64,000 bases of DNA from Paramecium sonneborni (taxonomy: Eukaryota > Ciliophora > Oligohymenophorea > Peniculida > Parameciidae), in assembly GCA_905182985.1 (NCBI GenBank), contig CAJJDN010000121.1, positions 4,028 through 68,027 on the forward strand. Reading direction: 5' to 3'. Shown piece by piece: positions 49,159 through 61,870 of the stretch (the stretch's first letter is position 1; the number at the start of each line of letters is the position of its first letter). Under the pieces are notes generated by a model. It made no database searches, was not told where the DNA came from, and saw only the letters and a list, made by a program, of their open reading frames with translations. The position numbers and the translations under genes were made by a program.

Positions 49159-51534
49159 TCAAGATAATGATTAAAAATATTTTGATATTAATATTTACAT
49201 GTTATTTAAAGCAATTGGCTTAGGGATTATTTCTTTCATTCCACATTATCGAGCTTATTCAACATTTGCCTCTCCTGTATATGCTGAACACATTACTATT
49301 ACTGATTAAAAATTTGATTATTTCAATATTTCGACTATCTATGAATCACATTATAGTTACTTCTGCTGATGTTTAAAATCCATTTTTGCCTGGCATTTCA
49401 ATATCCATAAATATTATACGATATGATTTACAACATTCTTTATTATTTAATCTTATATTCACCTTCTCTAATGCTTAGGTTCCATCATAAGCACTTTCAG
49501 ATTTTATTCCAAAATTACTCAAAATTGCAATCATTGCAATATGATTGAAAGGTACATCATCAACTATAAGAACTTATGGACATACACATTTTTAGACTGT
49601 ATTCTTACTACCAAATCTCATTATTGATTCTTATTCTGTTATATCTTCATTTACTTTAATTATTTAATCTTCAACAAAGAAATTAATTGATGTGTAGCTA
49701 CCTTTTTAACTCTTTATAACTAAATCTCCATTTTAACATAAATTGCTTACTATAGCTCTACTTACTTTTAATCCTAAACCCAATTTATTTGAACTAGATA
49801 TAGTTTCTGTTAATTTAGTACTAGCATTTATATTATTTTATGATTCGAAAATATTAGATAAAGTCAAGTTTGAAATTCCCTTACCATTATCCCAAACTGT
49901 GAATTAATACATATTATCTCTCTTTTTTATATTTATTATTATCCTTCCTCCTTAAGGTGTAAATTTTATTGAATTATTTATTAAATTTATTAAAACCTAA
50001 GTAATTCTATCTTTATCACTTTTTATAGATAATAAACAATCATTCTCTATTATCAACTCTATTTATTTTTATTTACATTCTTACTCAAAAAAATCTTTTA
50101 ATATTTGAAATACTTCACCAACTCGAAATTCAGTTACATTAATACGAAAATCTTAACATTCTATTTATGCATAATCCAAAATATCATTAATTTGATAAAG
50201 TAATCTTTAATTTGAAACAATAGATGGATTTAAATACTCATTGTTAAGATCATCATTTTTTAACTTGCTTTTAAGTGCTTATAATAAAGACAAAGTACAA
50301 TTTAAAGGAGTTCTTAATTCATGACTAAAAGAGTTTAATAATGATTATTAAAATTTAAACCTATTTGTTAACTATTTAAGTTATTCTTTATTTGTAATAT
50401 TTTCTACAATAAATAAAAAAACCGGAGTACTTGAATATGATGTAATTTTAATATCATAAATTTTAATCTAAAGATGCCTTTATTTCTATTAATTCTCTTG
50501 TAATATTTAATATTTAACAATACTATTACATTCTGAAGTTATTGTCATATTTTCATTCAAATTCTATAATTTAAAATCATTAAGAACAGATTAAAGGAAA
50601 GGATATGTAATAGAATCTCCTTTTTAAAGGTTTAAATTTAATTGCTATTTATCAGACATCCAAAGTTGTTTTTTAAAAGAAGTACCCATGGAACTGGCAT
50701 AAAATGACTAAACGTCTGTTCTTTATTTCATCTGTTTTAAGTAAACTGGCTTTTTTTTCTCTTTTTAGGGACTTTTATTTTTTTGAGCACTAAATTTAAA
50801 TTATTGTTTTACATCTTGAATAAGGCATCTAAAGCTGATGGTATTTATACTGAATCTGATATATTCAAATAATGTAAGATTTTTGAATTGTGTCTTATAA
50901 TTTTTTGAAATTCATCCAAAATAACCAAACCTTCAGGAATACAATCAAAAAAATCTTCAGCAAGATTGACTTTCGGAGGAACTTCTTCAGCTCTTTCAGT
51001 ATGTTATGCTTAAGGTGTAGAGATTGTATGAAATTGAATTTATGAGTTTAACTCTTCCTTCTTATGGTATTTCTTTCTTATAATCAAATATAATAAGTAA
51101 TGATTTAAAGGCTGCCATAATAAAACAAGAATGAACTCTTAAGTAACAAGATCATTATATTTAATTAGTAAAGATCTGATAACAGCATAAATCAAGACAC
51201 TATGACTTAAATAATGAAAGCAATTCTTTTATTTATAGAGATATTACTAGATTGAAATAAGGTAGACAATTATGCTAAAAGATTAAAATTGATTAGCGTC
51301 ATTGAATGAAATTTCAAAATGTACTATTACAATTATTTGAATCAATATGTTTAGCAAAAGTCTTTGTTTTGTAAAATGGTATTTCATGAAATAGCTTATC
51401 AAAATAAAAATAGCGGCACATGAATTTAATGTCATTTAAGTTGCATTTTTATATTCTTATGCCCCCTCCTATATGATATTAATAATGTTCCTAATCATTA
51501 ATTAGCCTAACAATATAGAGATGCTTAAATTCAT
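49159..51534 (-). CDS. membrane hybrid histidine kinase with receiver domain
   Basis: 776 aa after introns of 23 and 22 nt. The first 190 residues contain about four to six TM segments (for example LNILIQIIVIVHFEI, FILVLLWQPLNHYLLYLII). A PAS-like region follows (FFDCIPEGLVILDEFQKII). The HisKA H-box is SFSHELRTPLN. HATPase motifs follow: ITQVLINLINNSIKFTP (N), WDNGKGIS (G1), LGLGLKVSRAI (G2). The receiver domain has VDDVPFNH (acidic pocket), phospho-acceptor FMDIEMPGKNG, and Lys in IIPKP. The signal passes His to Asp within one protein. Two-component kinases are absent from animals but present in ciliates. Start codons of this gene and the next are only 17 bp apart. Confidence 0.9.
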
Positions 51535-51551
51535 ATCTAAAAATATTTATA

Positions 51552-52310
51552 ATGTAATAATTATCGCGTTCGCAACAGCACAAACCTAAATAGAAAAGTG
51601 AGCCTTCTCTATTGCCAAATATCGACATTCTTAAAGAAAATGTAAAGTCAAGTTTTGCTTTGGGACATTTAAGAGGACTCTTAACATATAAATAAATACG
51701 TGAAGTTCCAAAAACAGAAATCTAAGTGAAACGTGATTAAACATTTGGAGTGGCAAATAAATAATCAAAAAATAAGAGATTGACATTTCTTAAATTCGGT
51801 TTTAGAACACATGAAAAAAAGAATAATTATTATTTACAACCTTTAATAAAAAAAGTAAGAGATGTTTTTGGTGATGCTGCAAATGATGGATCTATGGGAG
51901 TAGTAGATTTATGGAGCGATAGAAATGTTAACCGTTTAATGGATGCTATATAAATGACAAGAGATAATTTAATTGTTCGTAAATTAGGAAAAGAATTAAA
52001 TGAAGCTGATCGTAAAATACTTAATCGAATAGAAGAAAAGAAAATGAGAGATAGAATATTTATGGAATCTCTCAAATTATAATTTTAAGAAACAGATACA
52101 TTTTCATTAAAATTTCAACTGTCGGAGAAAGACAAGAAAATTGTATAAAGAGTCGCATAACCTACTATCTCAAGTAATTTAAGACATTCTAATCCAAATG
52201 AAAATATCTAGAATATTGTAGAAAATATAGATTAGTTACATTAAGAGAACTTAGAGATTTATACAAATCTATACAAATCAATAAAGCAGATTCAAAAAAA
52301 TATTAAATGA
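51552..52310 (+). CDS. 252-aa protein, unknown, divergent from the histidine kinase
   Basis: Intron-free frame, MQQLSRSQQHKPKQKSEPSL to TGA 52308-52310. A basic disordered N-terminus (about 80 residues) is followed by a helical, charged part with TFLKFGFRTHEKKNNYYLQP and MDAIQMTRDNLIVRKLGKEL, then a C-terminal coiled-coil stretch (QENLEIYTNLYKSIKQIQKN). No domain is recognised. Sharing a 17-bp bidirectional spacer with the histidine kinase suggests co-expression, but not necessarily a joint role. Confidence 0.75.
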
Positions 52311-52441
52311 ATTAATTAAGTTAATCTTTTATCTACTTTTCTGAAGCTATTTCTCGAGAATTTACTGACTTGTAGATTATTTCTTATATATAATAAATTT
52401 TTATATTTTATCTTATAGTAAATTTTAAAGAAAACTTATTT

Positions 52442-54159
52442 TCAGGAATCTGATGTCTTTATAAGACAGGGCTAAACTACTTATCTCCAAATTTGATAGG
52501 CAGTCATCTTTGAAGGGCATTCAAAATCCAATTATTTATTTAAAAGTAATTTTGATTTTTCTAAATTTGAAGGATACTAAAATTTCTGTATAATTTAACA
52601 TTAATTGCATTTTTTGAAGTTTTATTTACAGATTCTATGATATATCTATTTATATGCTAGTTTTAAGCCTAACAAAATATTATCTATAGTATAATTGATA
52701 TTATAAATACTGCTTGTATATCCATCAATGTAAAAGTTATATAAGTAGAACTCTTTTTATCTAAAGAGGAGTCTATGAGAGTTAGATTTAAGATAAGCTC
52801 GAGAGTGTTTAATTAAATTTTTAAGAGGAAGGAAAATAATCTAAACAAAAATTAATTGAATGATTATGATTGTCAACGATATCAATAACAGTACTACAAT
52901 ATTAAAGTAGGACTCATTAATAATTTCTTAAATAATATCTTATTGGTCAACCAAATCTTAAATCTCATCAGTTAAATTATAAAACCTATTCACATTAATG
53001 ATATAATTTTACAAAATATACACAAAATTAGGATTTGTTAAATTCTATACTTGAAAAATAACATCTTATTCTAACAATGAATTGTAACGACACATTAAAT
53101 CACTTATATTAGGAAAGTATTGGCAATTCGAGAGAAAAGAGCGTTCTTAAACATAATGAACAATCTAATCCCAATCTTCCTTATTGAAACCTGTTACATT
53201 TTATTCATAAAAATATCCCAATTCAGTTGAATTAGCTATCAATTGACTCTACATTGTACTGATTACTAACAATCCATCAAAATTAACAATCATTACATTT
53301 AACCTAGGATGCTTGTAATATTTATCAAGTAATTGTTGATCAGAAGCCAAAATGGCAATTAAATTATTATTTTCATCTTTCAAATTGCAAGTCGTAGTCA
53401 TTGCCATCACAGGATAATCAGCAAAAAATTGGTACATGTCTGATTTGAAACAATTTTTATTTGGGTTATTTTTATAATTCTATAAATGTTGAATATACCA
53501 AGTTCTTTCAGGAGGATGATAACCAAGTATTCTATTCCATTAAGGCCACCAAGCTGTGAATTCTCTTTCAATCTTACTAAAATAAATATTATCAGGTAAA
53601 AATAATTGAGTAGGATCCATTTACATAATATTTTCATTTAAAAGTGAGACAAATTTATAATCTCTCTTAAAATAATCATACTCTGGAAGTTTTTAAAATT
53701 CTACAAATTCAGTATCATAAATATTAACACAATATCCATTATATCTATATTCGAATTAATCATTTTCTTCAAATTAAGTATGACACATCTCTGGATTATT
53801 GTTTATTGTTAAATTATAATGTTGATCAAGAAGATACATTTTTTGTAAACTATTTAGAGTTTTTTCAGCTTAATGCTAAATAACATAAATTTACTTCGAT
53901 TCATCATATGCCATAATTAAGAGACTTAAGAACTCATTATTGAATTCAAACTTCTGTTATTCTGATTAATGAATGCTAGTATAGCAGATTATTCGAAGTA
54001 TTGGTAGACAAGCATAGTATTGATTTCATAAACTCCTAGAATTATTGGGATAATTAAAGCAATTATTAAGATATTCAGGAAAAGGATTAGAGTGCAAATA
54101 CGAAATCTACTCAAATATCTCTATAAAGGTAACTTTTTATGTTAATTATTTTTGAGCAT
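52442..54159 (-). CDS. Cache-like membrane receptor with an apparent frameshift
   Basis: Starts MLKNNQHKKLPLQRYLSRFR with TM1 (LILFLNILIIALIIPIILG). A large extracytosolic part follows, with features of dCache sensors: NPEMCHTQFEENDQFEYRYN, TAWWPQWNRILGYHPPERTW (W-Y-x-x motif), NNNLIAILASDQ, LNVMIVNFDGLLVIS. TM2 comes at about residue 440 (FNIVVLLLISLTIIIIQLIF). Only about 110 cytosolic residues follow, ending at TGA 52442-52444, with no kinase or cyclase domain. The frame changes by one base near 53,950 without an intron that fits. It may be a recent pseudogene, a sequence error or a missed intron. The ligand and output are unknown. Confidence 0.7.
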
Positions 54160-54378
54160 TATTAATATATATTTGACTATTAATTTATAATGTATTACTA
54201 ATAAGGAGTTTTGAATATTGAAACATATAAATAGATATTTGGAGTGATTAAATACATAAATGATAGTAGAAATTTATGATAGTTTAAGTTATTTTTTTTG
54301 AGATAAAAATAAGCATTTAGTTTTGAATGAATTGGTAAAAGTGTTGAGAAATAATTAATTATTAATATTGTTTTAATT

Positions 54379-55256
54379 ATGGAGGAATATGTACAAGGGT
54401 TCGTGAGCACATCATTAGTAAAAACAGTTTTAGCTCCATTAGAGAGATATAAATTAATCAGACAGACATAGGATATTCTTACTTTGAGTTCTAAAGAGAA
54501 GATGACTAATTTTTATTAATTTGTTAAGAAAACAATTTCAAATGAGGGAGTGAAAGGATTATTTAGATCAAATTTAACTGCAATTTATATGTGGATACCA
54601 TAAGTATATGCATAACATGTTTTTTATCAAAATATCAAATAAGTCACATATGACAAAGATGTATATAAATAAATTGAATTTTAAAGATTTTATCAATGGG
54701 ATTATGTGCAACACTTTGTGGGATTACCACATCTATATTTTCTTATCCACTTGATACAATAAGAGTGAGATAAGCAACTGAGATATAAATTCCTGGATAG
54801 AAGAGAATGTATATAGGTTTTGAAGAGACTAGATTTAATATAAAATTAGAGAATGGTTTTTTTAAGGGTTTGTATTCAGGTTTTACAATTGGATGTATAT
54901 AAACATTATTGTTTGCTTATGGGATAGTAGGTTTGAATTAACTTTTGGAAGGAATGACACCATATAATTAATAATTAGCTTATTTAGGATCATATGCATT
55001 AATATATCCAATTGATAGTGTAAGACGTCGTTTATAAGTGAAATCGATATTATTTTAACAGGAAGCATCAAAAAAATAAAATTTATGGGAGAAATTAAAG
55101 TTTAATATGAAAGAATGGAATTTTAGTTGGGGTTATGGAGGATTCTTAGCTCATAATATAAGAGGTATAACAATGCTCATAATATTGGAATAAGTAAACT
55201 TCGAATCACTATTTAAAGAGACTTAGAATCAATTGAATTAAGCTTTAAAATATTGA
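54379..55256 (+). CDS. mitochondrial carrier family protein, ADP/ATP-carrier-like
   Basis: 283 aa with one 26-nt intron. Three repeats carry the PxD/ExxK/R signature: APLERYKLIRQ (repeat 1), YPLDTIRVRQ (repeat 2), YPIDSVRRRLQVKS (repeat 3). The first and third resemble those of the ADP/ATP carrier (PLERVKLL; YPFDTVRRRMMM), but the RRRMMM hallmark reads RRRLQV, so adenine nucleotide exchange is not assured. EGVKGLFRSNL and NGFFKGLYSGFTIG are the usual matrix-helix G-x-x-x-x-x-(Y/F)-(R/K)-G elements. Inner mitochondrial membrane; about the standard 300-aa length. Confidence 0.88.
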
Positions 55257-55320
55257 GTATTATAATTTAATGTAAAATACAATTATTATATTTATTTTAT
55301 TGGAACAAATAATAACATAA

Positions 55321-56758
55321 TCAACCATAATGGTCAATGATCTTTTTAATTTGCATATAGAGATTGTATGGTACAAATACACAACCAAGTACAATCAATG
55401 CCCAAATCCAAGAAGGATGTTAGAATTTTGAAATATATGGATTATCTGAATATTTAACATTATGTTTTTTGCGACCCTGTAATACTAAGGCAGCTGGAAT
55501 GGTTAACAATATGAAAACTCCACATACACCTCCTGTAAGACCAACAATAATTTCAATGTCATCTTTAAGCACTTAGGATAAATAAAAGTGTATTACAAAT
55601 GGCTAATGCAGCACATGGTACAACAATAAGTAAAGTGAATAGAGCAGTAGGTAAAGTAATTTTTAAATTATCTTTTGGAAGTAAATGTGGAACAACCAAT
55701 TTCATCAAATTTTTACGTATGGTAATTGTTAAGACTGGTAAAGCAGCTATATTTAAGAACATATAAAAGCTTATAATATAGTAAGCCCATCTTAAATTAC
55801 CTTCACTAAAACATTAACTGTAAAAACTGACATTTGAAAGATTTTCTAAAGTAAATGCCCAACTTGCTGTTAAACATACAAATAAAAAGGTGAGTAATCC
55901 AAATGTAAAACTAATAAAGATAATCTTTCTAATAGCTGAAGAGGGTCTTACTGGTCTTAACATTCCAGGTGATGAATGATGCATTAAAAATGCAAATATT
56001 GCAGTTGAAATCATTTATGGTAATGCATCAATATTGAACCATTACATTTTTTATATTTCTTATTTATTTGCCATTTCTTATATTGATCCTATTAACATTG
56101 ATAAAATAGTCAAATAACGAGCTAAAGCTACTATTGTTTAGACTATTTATATGCTTGCTACATCTTTGAATGACAGAATTCCACAGACTGCAAAAAATAT
56201 GACAATCCAAAACCAATATTCTTTAAGGAGTGTGATGTCATTAAAAACTGAACTAATAAGAATAATATAAATGATTACGATAAAGAATTTCCAACCATGA
56301 CTCCTTTAGCTATTACTGCTCCATATAAATATATTACGATAATGGAGACTGTACAATATTCAGCCCATTTGCCATAAAATAATTTAGCCATTGATCCATA
56401 TTCAAATTAGCTCTACAATGAATATTTTGATTCAAGTGGTTTAGCTGATTCTATTTCTTCTGTCGAATCAGAAACGGTATGAGTTGCCTATATATTCAAT
56501 CTACTCATAGTATCAGTATCTTTGTCAATTTGATCTGCTAGATATAGTGCCTATCCTTAATACAGATTACTCAGCTACCTCTATTATGAAATCACATGCG
56601 ATGATACTGATCAGACAACAGATTGTAAGGGATATTGAAGCATAACCATAACCAACTTTTGCAGATATCATTGGTAATAATATAGGTCCTGATGCCATCA
56701 AGACATTTATAAAGGTATTAAAAGCAGGGAAAGGTTTAATAAAGTTTTATTATTTCAT
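55321..56758 (-). CDS. TMEM104-like transporter (amino acid/auxin permease fold)
   Basis: 452 aa after introns of 28, 26 and 25 nt; all three are needed to keep frame. About ten TM segments. The start MKQQNFIKPFPAFNTFINVL leads into ASGPILLPMISAKVGYGYAS, the first AAAP-type broken helix. Further on: VIYLYGAVIAKGVMVGN, LPQMISTAIFAFLMHHSSPG (the conserved mid-protein P...FAF..H.S.P motif), AALPVLTITIRKNLM, and IIVGLTGGVCGVFILLTIPA. These match the TMEM104/SLC38-related family, proton- or Na+-coupled carriers of amino acids by analogy. Substrate not established. Plasma membrane or endolysosomal location is possible. Confidence 0.85.
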
Positions 56759-56874
56759 AAATTAAATATTTATTTTAAAACTGTATTACGCATTTATATC
56801 CAAACTATTTCAGATCCAATAAGACATCTATATTTTAACATAATTATTATATTTAAATGAAATTAACATCTTTT

Positions 56875-58241
56875 TCAAATTCCTTTGAACAATCTTATTC
56901 CATCTCTACCTCCCCAAAGACCTCTAACCATCAATTGCCAATATGCAAATGGAAAGAAATGCTTCTTCAACAAATACATGGCTTTGCTGTCAGAAGATTG
57001 GAACACAGGGAAAGTTTCATCTAATTATTTGTTGTACTTGAATTCTGCAAGTAAAACCTTCTTATTGGAAGTGTAAATAGGACAAGAGGTATAGCCTTGA
57101 TAACGTAATGATGAATTTCATACCTTGATATTCTGGTAGAGGTGATTATTTTAATCTCCATGTTCTAATAAGATTTTTGATTAACACAGGAGTTTAAGCC
57201 ATTACAGCTGCAGCAGTTTTGGATGTAGGAAGAGAAGAGCAATCTCCTAAAGCCCAGACATTAGAATATCGTACATGTTAAAGAGTATTTGGATGTATAT
57301 TAACATAACCATCTGAATCACCTAATCCACTATCAGCAATAAATGCTGCTGGTTTCTAAATAAAAATATAAATTTATATTTACTTAAGGTGGCACTATAT
57401 GTAGAAAATCATAATCAGATGTAAATAGTTGTTTAGTTTCAACATCTTCAAAGATGACTTTATGATCTTGAACTTCAATTAATCGTTTTTTTAAATGACA
57501 ATGTAATCCTTTCTCATGTGCTAATTCTCCAAGTATTTCTGAGTATTTTGGGATACCAAAAATAGTATCATTGGCTTTATAAACATGGAAATCACATTTA
57601 ACACCTCTAGCTGATAATCTTTCATGAGTTAAGAATACCATATTTGATGGTATTCCCTCACATTTAGTAAGTGGTTCTGAAAATATTAATTTACCCCCTT
57701 CAAACTCTTTAATCATTTTATCAATCTTCTGAGCATATCTATAATAATAGATGCTTCCTACAGGTGCTTCAGGATTTTCAAGATATTATAAGGCACCTAA
57801 GATATATATAAATTTATACCTTTAATGGATGCATAATCTCGTTGCACACCACTTGCCACAACTAATTAATCATATGTGTATTTCTATCCATCCATTGTTA
57901 TTATTGTATTTTATTCTGGATCAATTCTCACAACTGGACAATCACTTAGACATACATTTTTTGGTAGAACCTTTTCCATGGGTTTCATTGTTTATTATAC
58001 TTTACACATACCACCACCTTGATTTAATAATAATTAATCTACCAACCATAGTCCATCCTGTTTAATAGGCATGCATCTTATATGGTTCAAATATACGAAT
58101 CTGTTATGGGATAAAATGGCCATCTCGAACCAATTATGCAGAAACATTCAATCCTGCTGTACCTCCTCCTATGATTGCTATTTGACTATGAATTGCTCGA
58201 ACTGTGAAAGCATATATTGATATATGATTCAACTTTCTCAT
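56875..58241 (-). CDS. SQOR: sulfide:quinone oxidoreductase, mitochondrial
   Basis: 420 aa with introns of 25, 23, 28 and 28 nt. SQOR oxidises H2S in the mitochondrial inner membrane, passing electrons to ubiquinone via FAD and sulfane sulfur to an acceptor. Seen: N-terminal FAD loop IAIIGGGTAGLNVSAQL, YQTGWTMVGGGM, LVVASGVQRDYASIKG, first redox Cys in FSEPLTKCEGIPSN, HIVPPQ, the second FAD contact LGDCSSLPTSKTAAAVM, and the second redox Cys in YQGYTSCPIYTS. The end LMVRGLWGGRDGIRLFKGI matches the family's membrane-binding tail. The first 15 residues (MRKLNHISIYAFTVRAIHSQ) are a good mitochondrial presequence. Both catalytic cysteines are present, so it should be active. Confidence 0.94.
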
Positions 58242-58405
58242 TAATTTATGATTAATAAATATATATTAACACTTAAGATATTACTAATTGCTAATGTATA
58301 ATCTTATTTACAATTTCTATCTTCTCTTCTTTAATTATATTTATATATCTTAAATTAATTGTTCTTTTCACATCAATACATCCTGAATTCAAATATTAAT
58401 AATTT

Positions 58406-59720
58406 ATGAAAATATTTATTATTGCTACATTAGCTTTGATCATATACATTGCAATTGATCTTATATTCGATTAGCAAATGTGGGATGCAAACACTACTTT
58501 AACAATCTATTTGCAATCAAATTAATTCAATGGAGAAAAAGACATGTTCCTAGTCTTCTCCTATTCTCTCTATGTACTTCCAAGTATAGCAGGAATTGCT
58601 TTTCTAATCTTGAATAATAAACTTGGTGCATTATTATATGGTGGAATGATACTATTTTCAGTAGCATCTAATTGCTTATTAAAAAACATCTATCATTAGG
58701 CAAGACCATTCTTTATTGTTGAAGATATTGAACCTTATGAATGTAACAAAGAATTTGGAAAACCTTCAGGTCATGCTATGACATCTTAGGCAATGTGTTT
58801 TTTATTACCATCCATATTATTTCCTGCTATCTGGAAAGATTAACCAAAGTATTATAATTAATAGCTATAGCTACAAGTATCCATTATACATCAGGTTTTT
58901 AGTTATATTTTTAATTACTTTTTGGACATTCATGACTGGATTTTCTAGGGTATTCATGGGAGTTCATTCATTTGGTTAGATTATTTTAGGTTGGGCATAT
59001 TAAGCATACATTTCAATTATTTACATGATATATTTCCATCATCGTATTCTAAATTATTTCAAACAATGTTTATAAGTAGGATAATAAGGAATTTCTATTA
59101 GAGTAATTAATGTGGCTGGTTTGATAGTATTCAGTTGGACTTGTGTAGCCATTCTATTTCTAGAATTAAATAGAAATGTATTTATAACTCCTGCTGTAGC
59201 AACATAATGGATGACAGCTGTTTATTAAAAATGTGAAAATCAAACTACTCTATACACAATTCAAAGTCCTTCAGTTTTATAAAATATATGTTTCAGTATG
59301 TCTTTATACATATGGTTTATGTTAAGCTTTGTTTTTGGAATTAAACTAAGCAAAGGAATTTATTTAGATAATCAATTCAGAATTAATTATTAAAAACTAT
59401 CTTTTTGGAAAAAGACACTAAGAATTCTAGTCTTAATTATCTTACTTGCCCTTTTGATTCCATTCTACTTTATTAAATTTAATGCTGTTTATGCATAAGC
59501 ATTTGGCTAAGTAATATACTCTAGAATTTAGGTTGTTCCAGTATCTATTCTAGGTGGATTATTTATTACTGTTGCATACTAAAAATTACTGAGTCTTTTT
59601 TAAATCTCTGTCCCAGGAGACTTCTTATAAATTATCAGTAGTCAAGCAGTTGCATCTGATGGGTATTCTAGTTTGCTACTAAATAGAATGTCTTTTGAAA
59701 TGTAAGCCAAGAGTTCTTGA
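58406..59720 (+). CDS. glucose-6-phosphatase-like PAP2 membrane phosphatase
   Basis: 430 aa with one 22-nt intron (GTATTATAATTAATAGCTATAG). About nine TM segments. The three PAP2 catalytic motifs are present: K....YHQARPF (KNIYHQARPF), the PSGHAM block with the acid/base His, and SRVFMGVHSFGQ with the nucleophile His. The residue four after that His is Gln, as in glucose-6-phosphatases (HFPHQ), rather than the Asp of lipid phosphatases. This supports a sugar phosphate phosphatase of the ER membrane with luminal active site. The substrate is inferred, not shown. The ATG at 58406 opens directly into TM1 (FIIATLALIIYIAIDLI). Confidence 0.85.
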
Positions 59721-60286
59721 TATATATAAAAATATGACTTCATTATCAACACTAATTATAGTTAATATACAATTTGTGAGTTTTCTTTTATTTAAAAAAT
59801 AATATTTTATATTTAAAAATCAAAGTGCTTCAGGAGAATTTAAATTTCATCAACTCTATAGAATTTAAAAAAATAATACATCCAAAGGCTTAATTAAATA
59901 ATTTAAATAAGATGTTATATTTTTTCTATAAATTATAAATTAAAAATACCTAAAAATTTCTTTCATCTAAAATAAGTTCAAGTTATTTAAACTTTTTTGA
60001 GCTAACTAGAGCTATTTTAAGAACTATAACTAACAATATATGAGATAAAATAAACTTTAAAGGAATATAAATGATAATTATAACTTCTTTAAATAAAAGA
60101 TTATAGTTTATTAAAATAAATAAAACAGTTCTAATTAGTTTATTGAGAAATTTTTATATAATGATTATAAAATGAAAAATTAAGAATTAATGTAAAGTTT
60201 TTGTGAAAAAGATTAAATAGATAATTAATAAAAAAAAGAGATGAAAATAGAGTGTGAATATTATTAATAATAAAATAATAAATAAA
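59721..60286. other. spacer between convergent genes, nothing recognised
   Basis: About 570 bp of A+T-rich sequence with many TGAs. It lies between the stop codons of the phosphatase and zinc-finger genes. Confidence 0.5.
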
Positions 60287-61870
60287 TCATTCATCAGATT
60301 GTTATTTGGTTGCCTAAAGTTCTAGTTTTTAGATATACCTTGATTATGCTGATTCTTGATTTATCAATTTAACAAATTGACTTTATCTAAATTCTTTAGT
60401 TTCTCTTTTTTCTAATTGTTGATCATCTAAAAGTAAATTTTAAGAAGCCCATGCTGGTTTTCGATATTTAGCTGGTACATGTTAATAACATAGCATTCTA
60501 AATTTTTGATTATCTAAATATTATTAAGATGGTTCTAATTCTTTCCAACAATAATAATGAATCCAAATTTAACAATTTTCATTATTGCATTTAAGAGTTG
60601 GTCCTTTTCTTTTACAAAGATAACAATAAGTTTCTTATGATATTTTGACTGCTTCTTATAAAGATTCAAAATCAATAGTTCCTTTTTTTTCATCACACTC
60701 TACTAAAGATGACCAATAAACACAAAGATCATGAAAATAGAGACCACCTCTATCAATTAAATAATCTTTATTAGTTCTTTTATCAAATGCCATTTTAAAA
60801 CTATCAAGTAATCTAGCTTCTAAATGATATGGTCCATATAAATCTCCATATTTACAATTTAAAAATTCATTAATTCTAGCAAACTTTTAATGACATTTAC
60901 AAATAACACATGCTTATTTAGGTTCAATTTTAGAATGTTTAGATGTTGGTTTAAATTTACTATAAATAAAATCTAGAAACCAAACTTTAGATCCAGCAAC
61001 AGCAAATACTTTTTCTAATCTTCCATTACCATATGAATATGGTTCATCTTCTATTACCTATTCTTCTTTTGTACGCTATTTCATTAATAACATCTTTCTC
61101 ATTGTTTCATTCTTATCCATCCATAATTTTTCTAATACTTTATCTTCTTCTTTTGGTTAATCTGTTTCAAATACTACAGGTTCAAAAAATTAATTAATTT
61201 ATGGTACTAATCCATTTTTAAAACTTAAATCTAATTTATTATAATAAAGTGGTTTTGTAAAACTAGATTCTGCTTATAATCTTATACCTTTCAATGTAGA
61301 TATTAATGGTTCTAAATATTCCTAAAATAATCTCTCATCTGGGACAAATAAAGAATTCGATTAACATGTCACTGTTGATTTTATTTATAATTTTTGTAAC
61401 TTTAAACATAATCTCTTTAAACATTCTTCAAATTTATCCTTAAATTATTATGTCTCTGTTGTCTCCTTCTAACAAAATATCAAAAAATTGTTTATCACAT
61501 TCACATCATTCGATATCTAACAATATTTCTCAAATTATAATCTAATTGAACCCAATATTTCTGAAAAGTATTAATTTAATGCTTCCAATTCATCTATTGC
61601 TGTTAACATCGCTGTTACTATTCTTGCTGATACCTAATTCACATTATTAGATGACTTTTATTATCCATCAAAACTTACTAATTACTTTAATGTATCAAAG
61701 AATTCTATCCCTTATATTACATTATGACCTTCATGATGATTTTTACATTCAAAACAGAAGAATCCTTAATTTAAACATCCTACTGTTAGACAAATTAAAT
61801 TTGCTTATTCATTTTAATGATATTTGCATTTCTCCTAAAGTACAGGTATAGTCTCAATTTTTGTATTCAT
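60287..61870 (-). CDS. B-box plus extended-PHD-like zinc-finger protein
   Basis: 527 aa, no intron, ATG 61870 to TGA 60287-60289. Residues 13-50 form a B-box-like zinc finger (CKYHQNEQANLICL ... CLNQGFFCFECKNHHEGH). A helical region of about 200 residues follows. Near residue 330 is CVICKCHQKFARINEFLNC. The C-terminal finger, about residues 410-460, resembles the extended PHD (ePHD) fold: FHDLCVYWSSLV ... CYLCKRKGPTLKCNNENCQ then IWIHYYCWKEL and CYQHV. ePHD/ADD-type fingers occur in chromatin regulators that read histone tails or bind nucleic acids, so a nuclear role is plausible. The combination with an N-terminal B-box is unusual. Confidence 0.82.
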
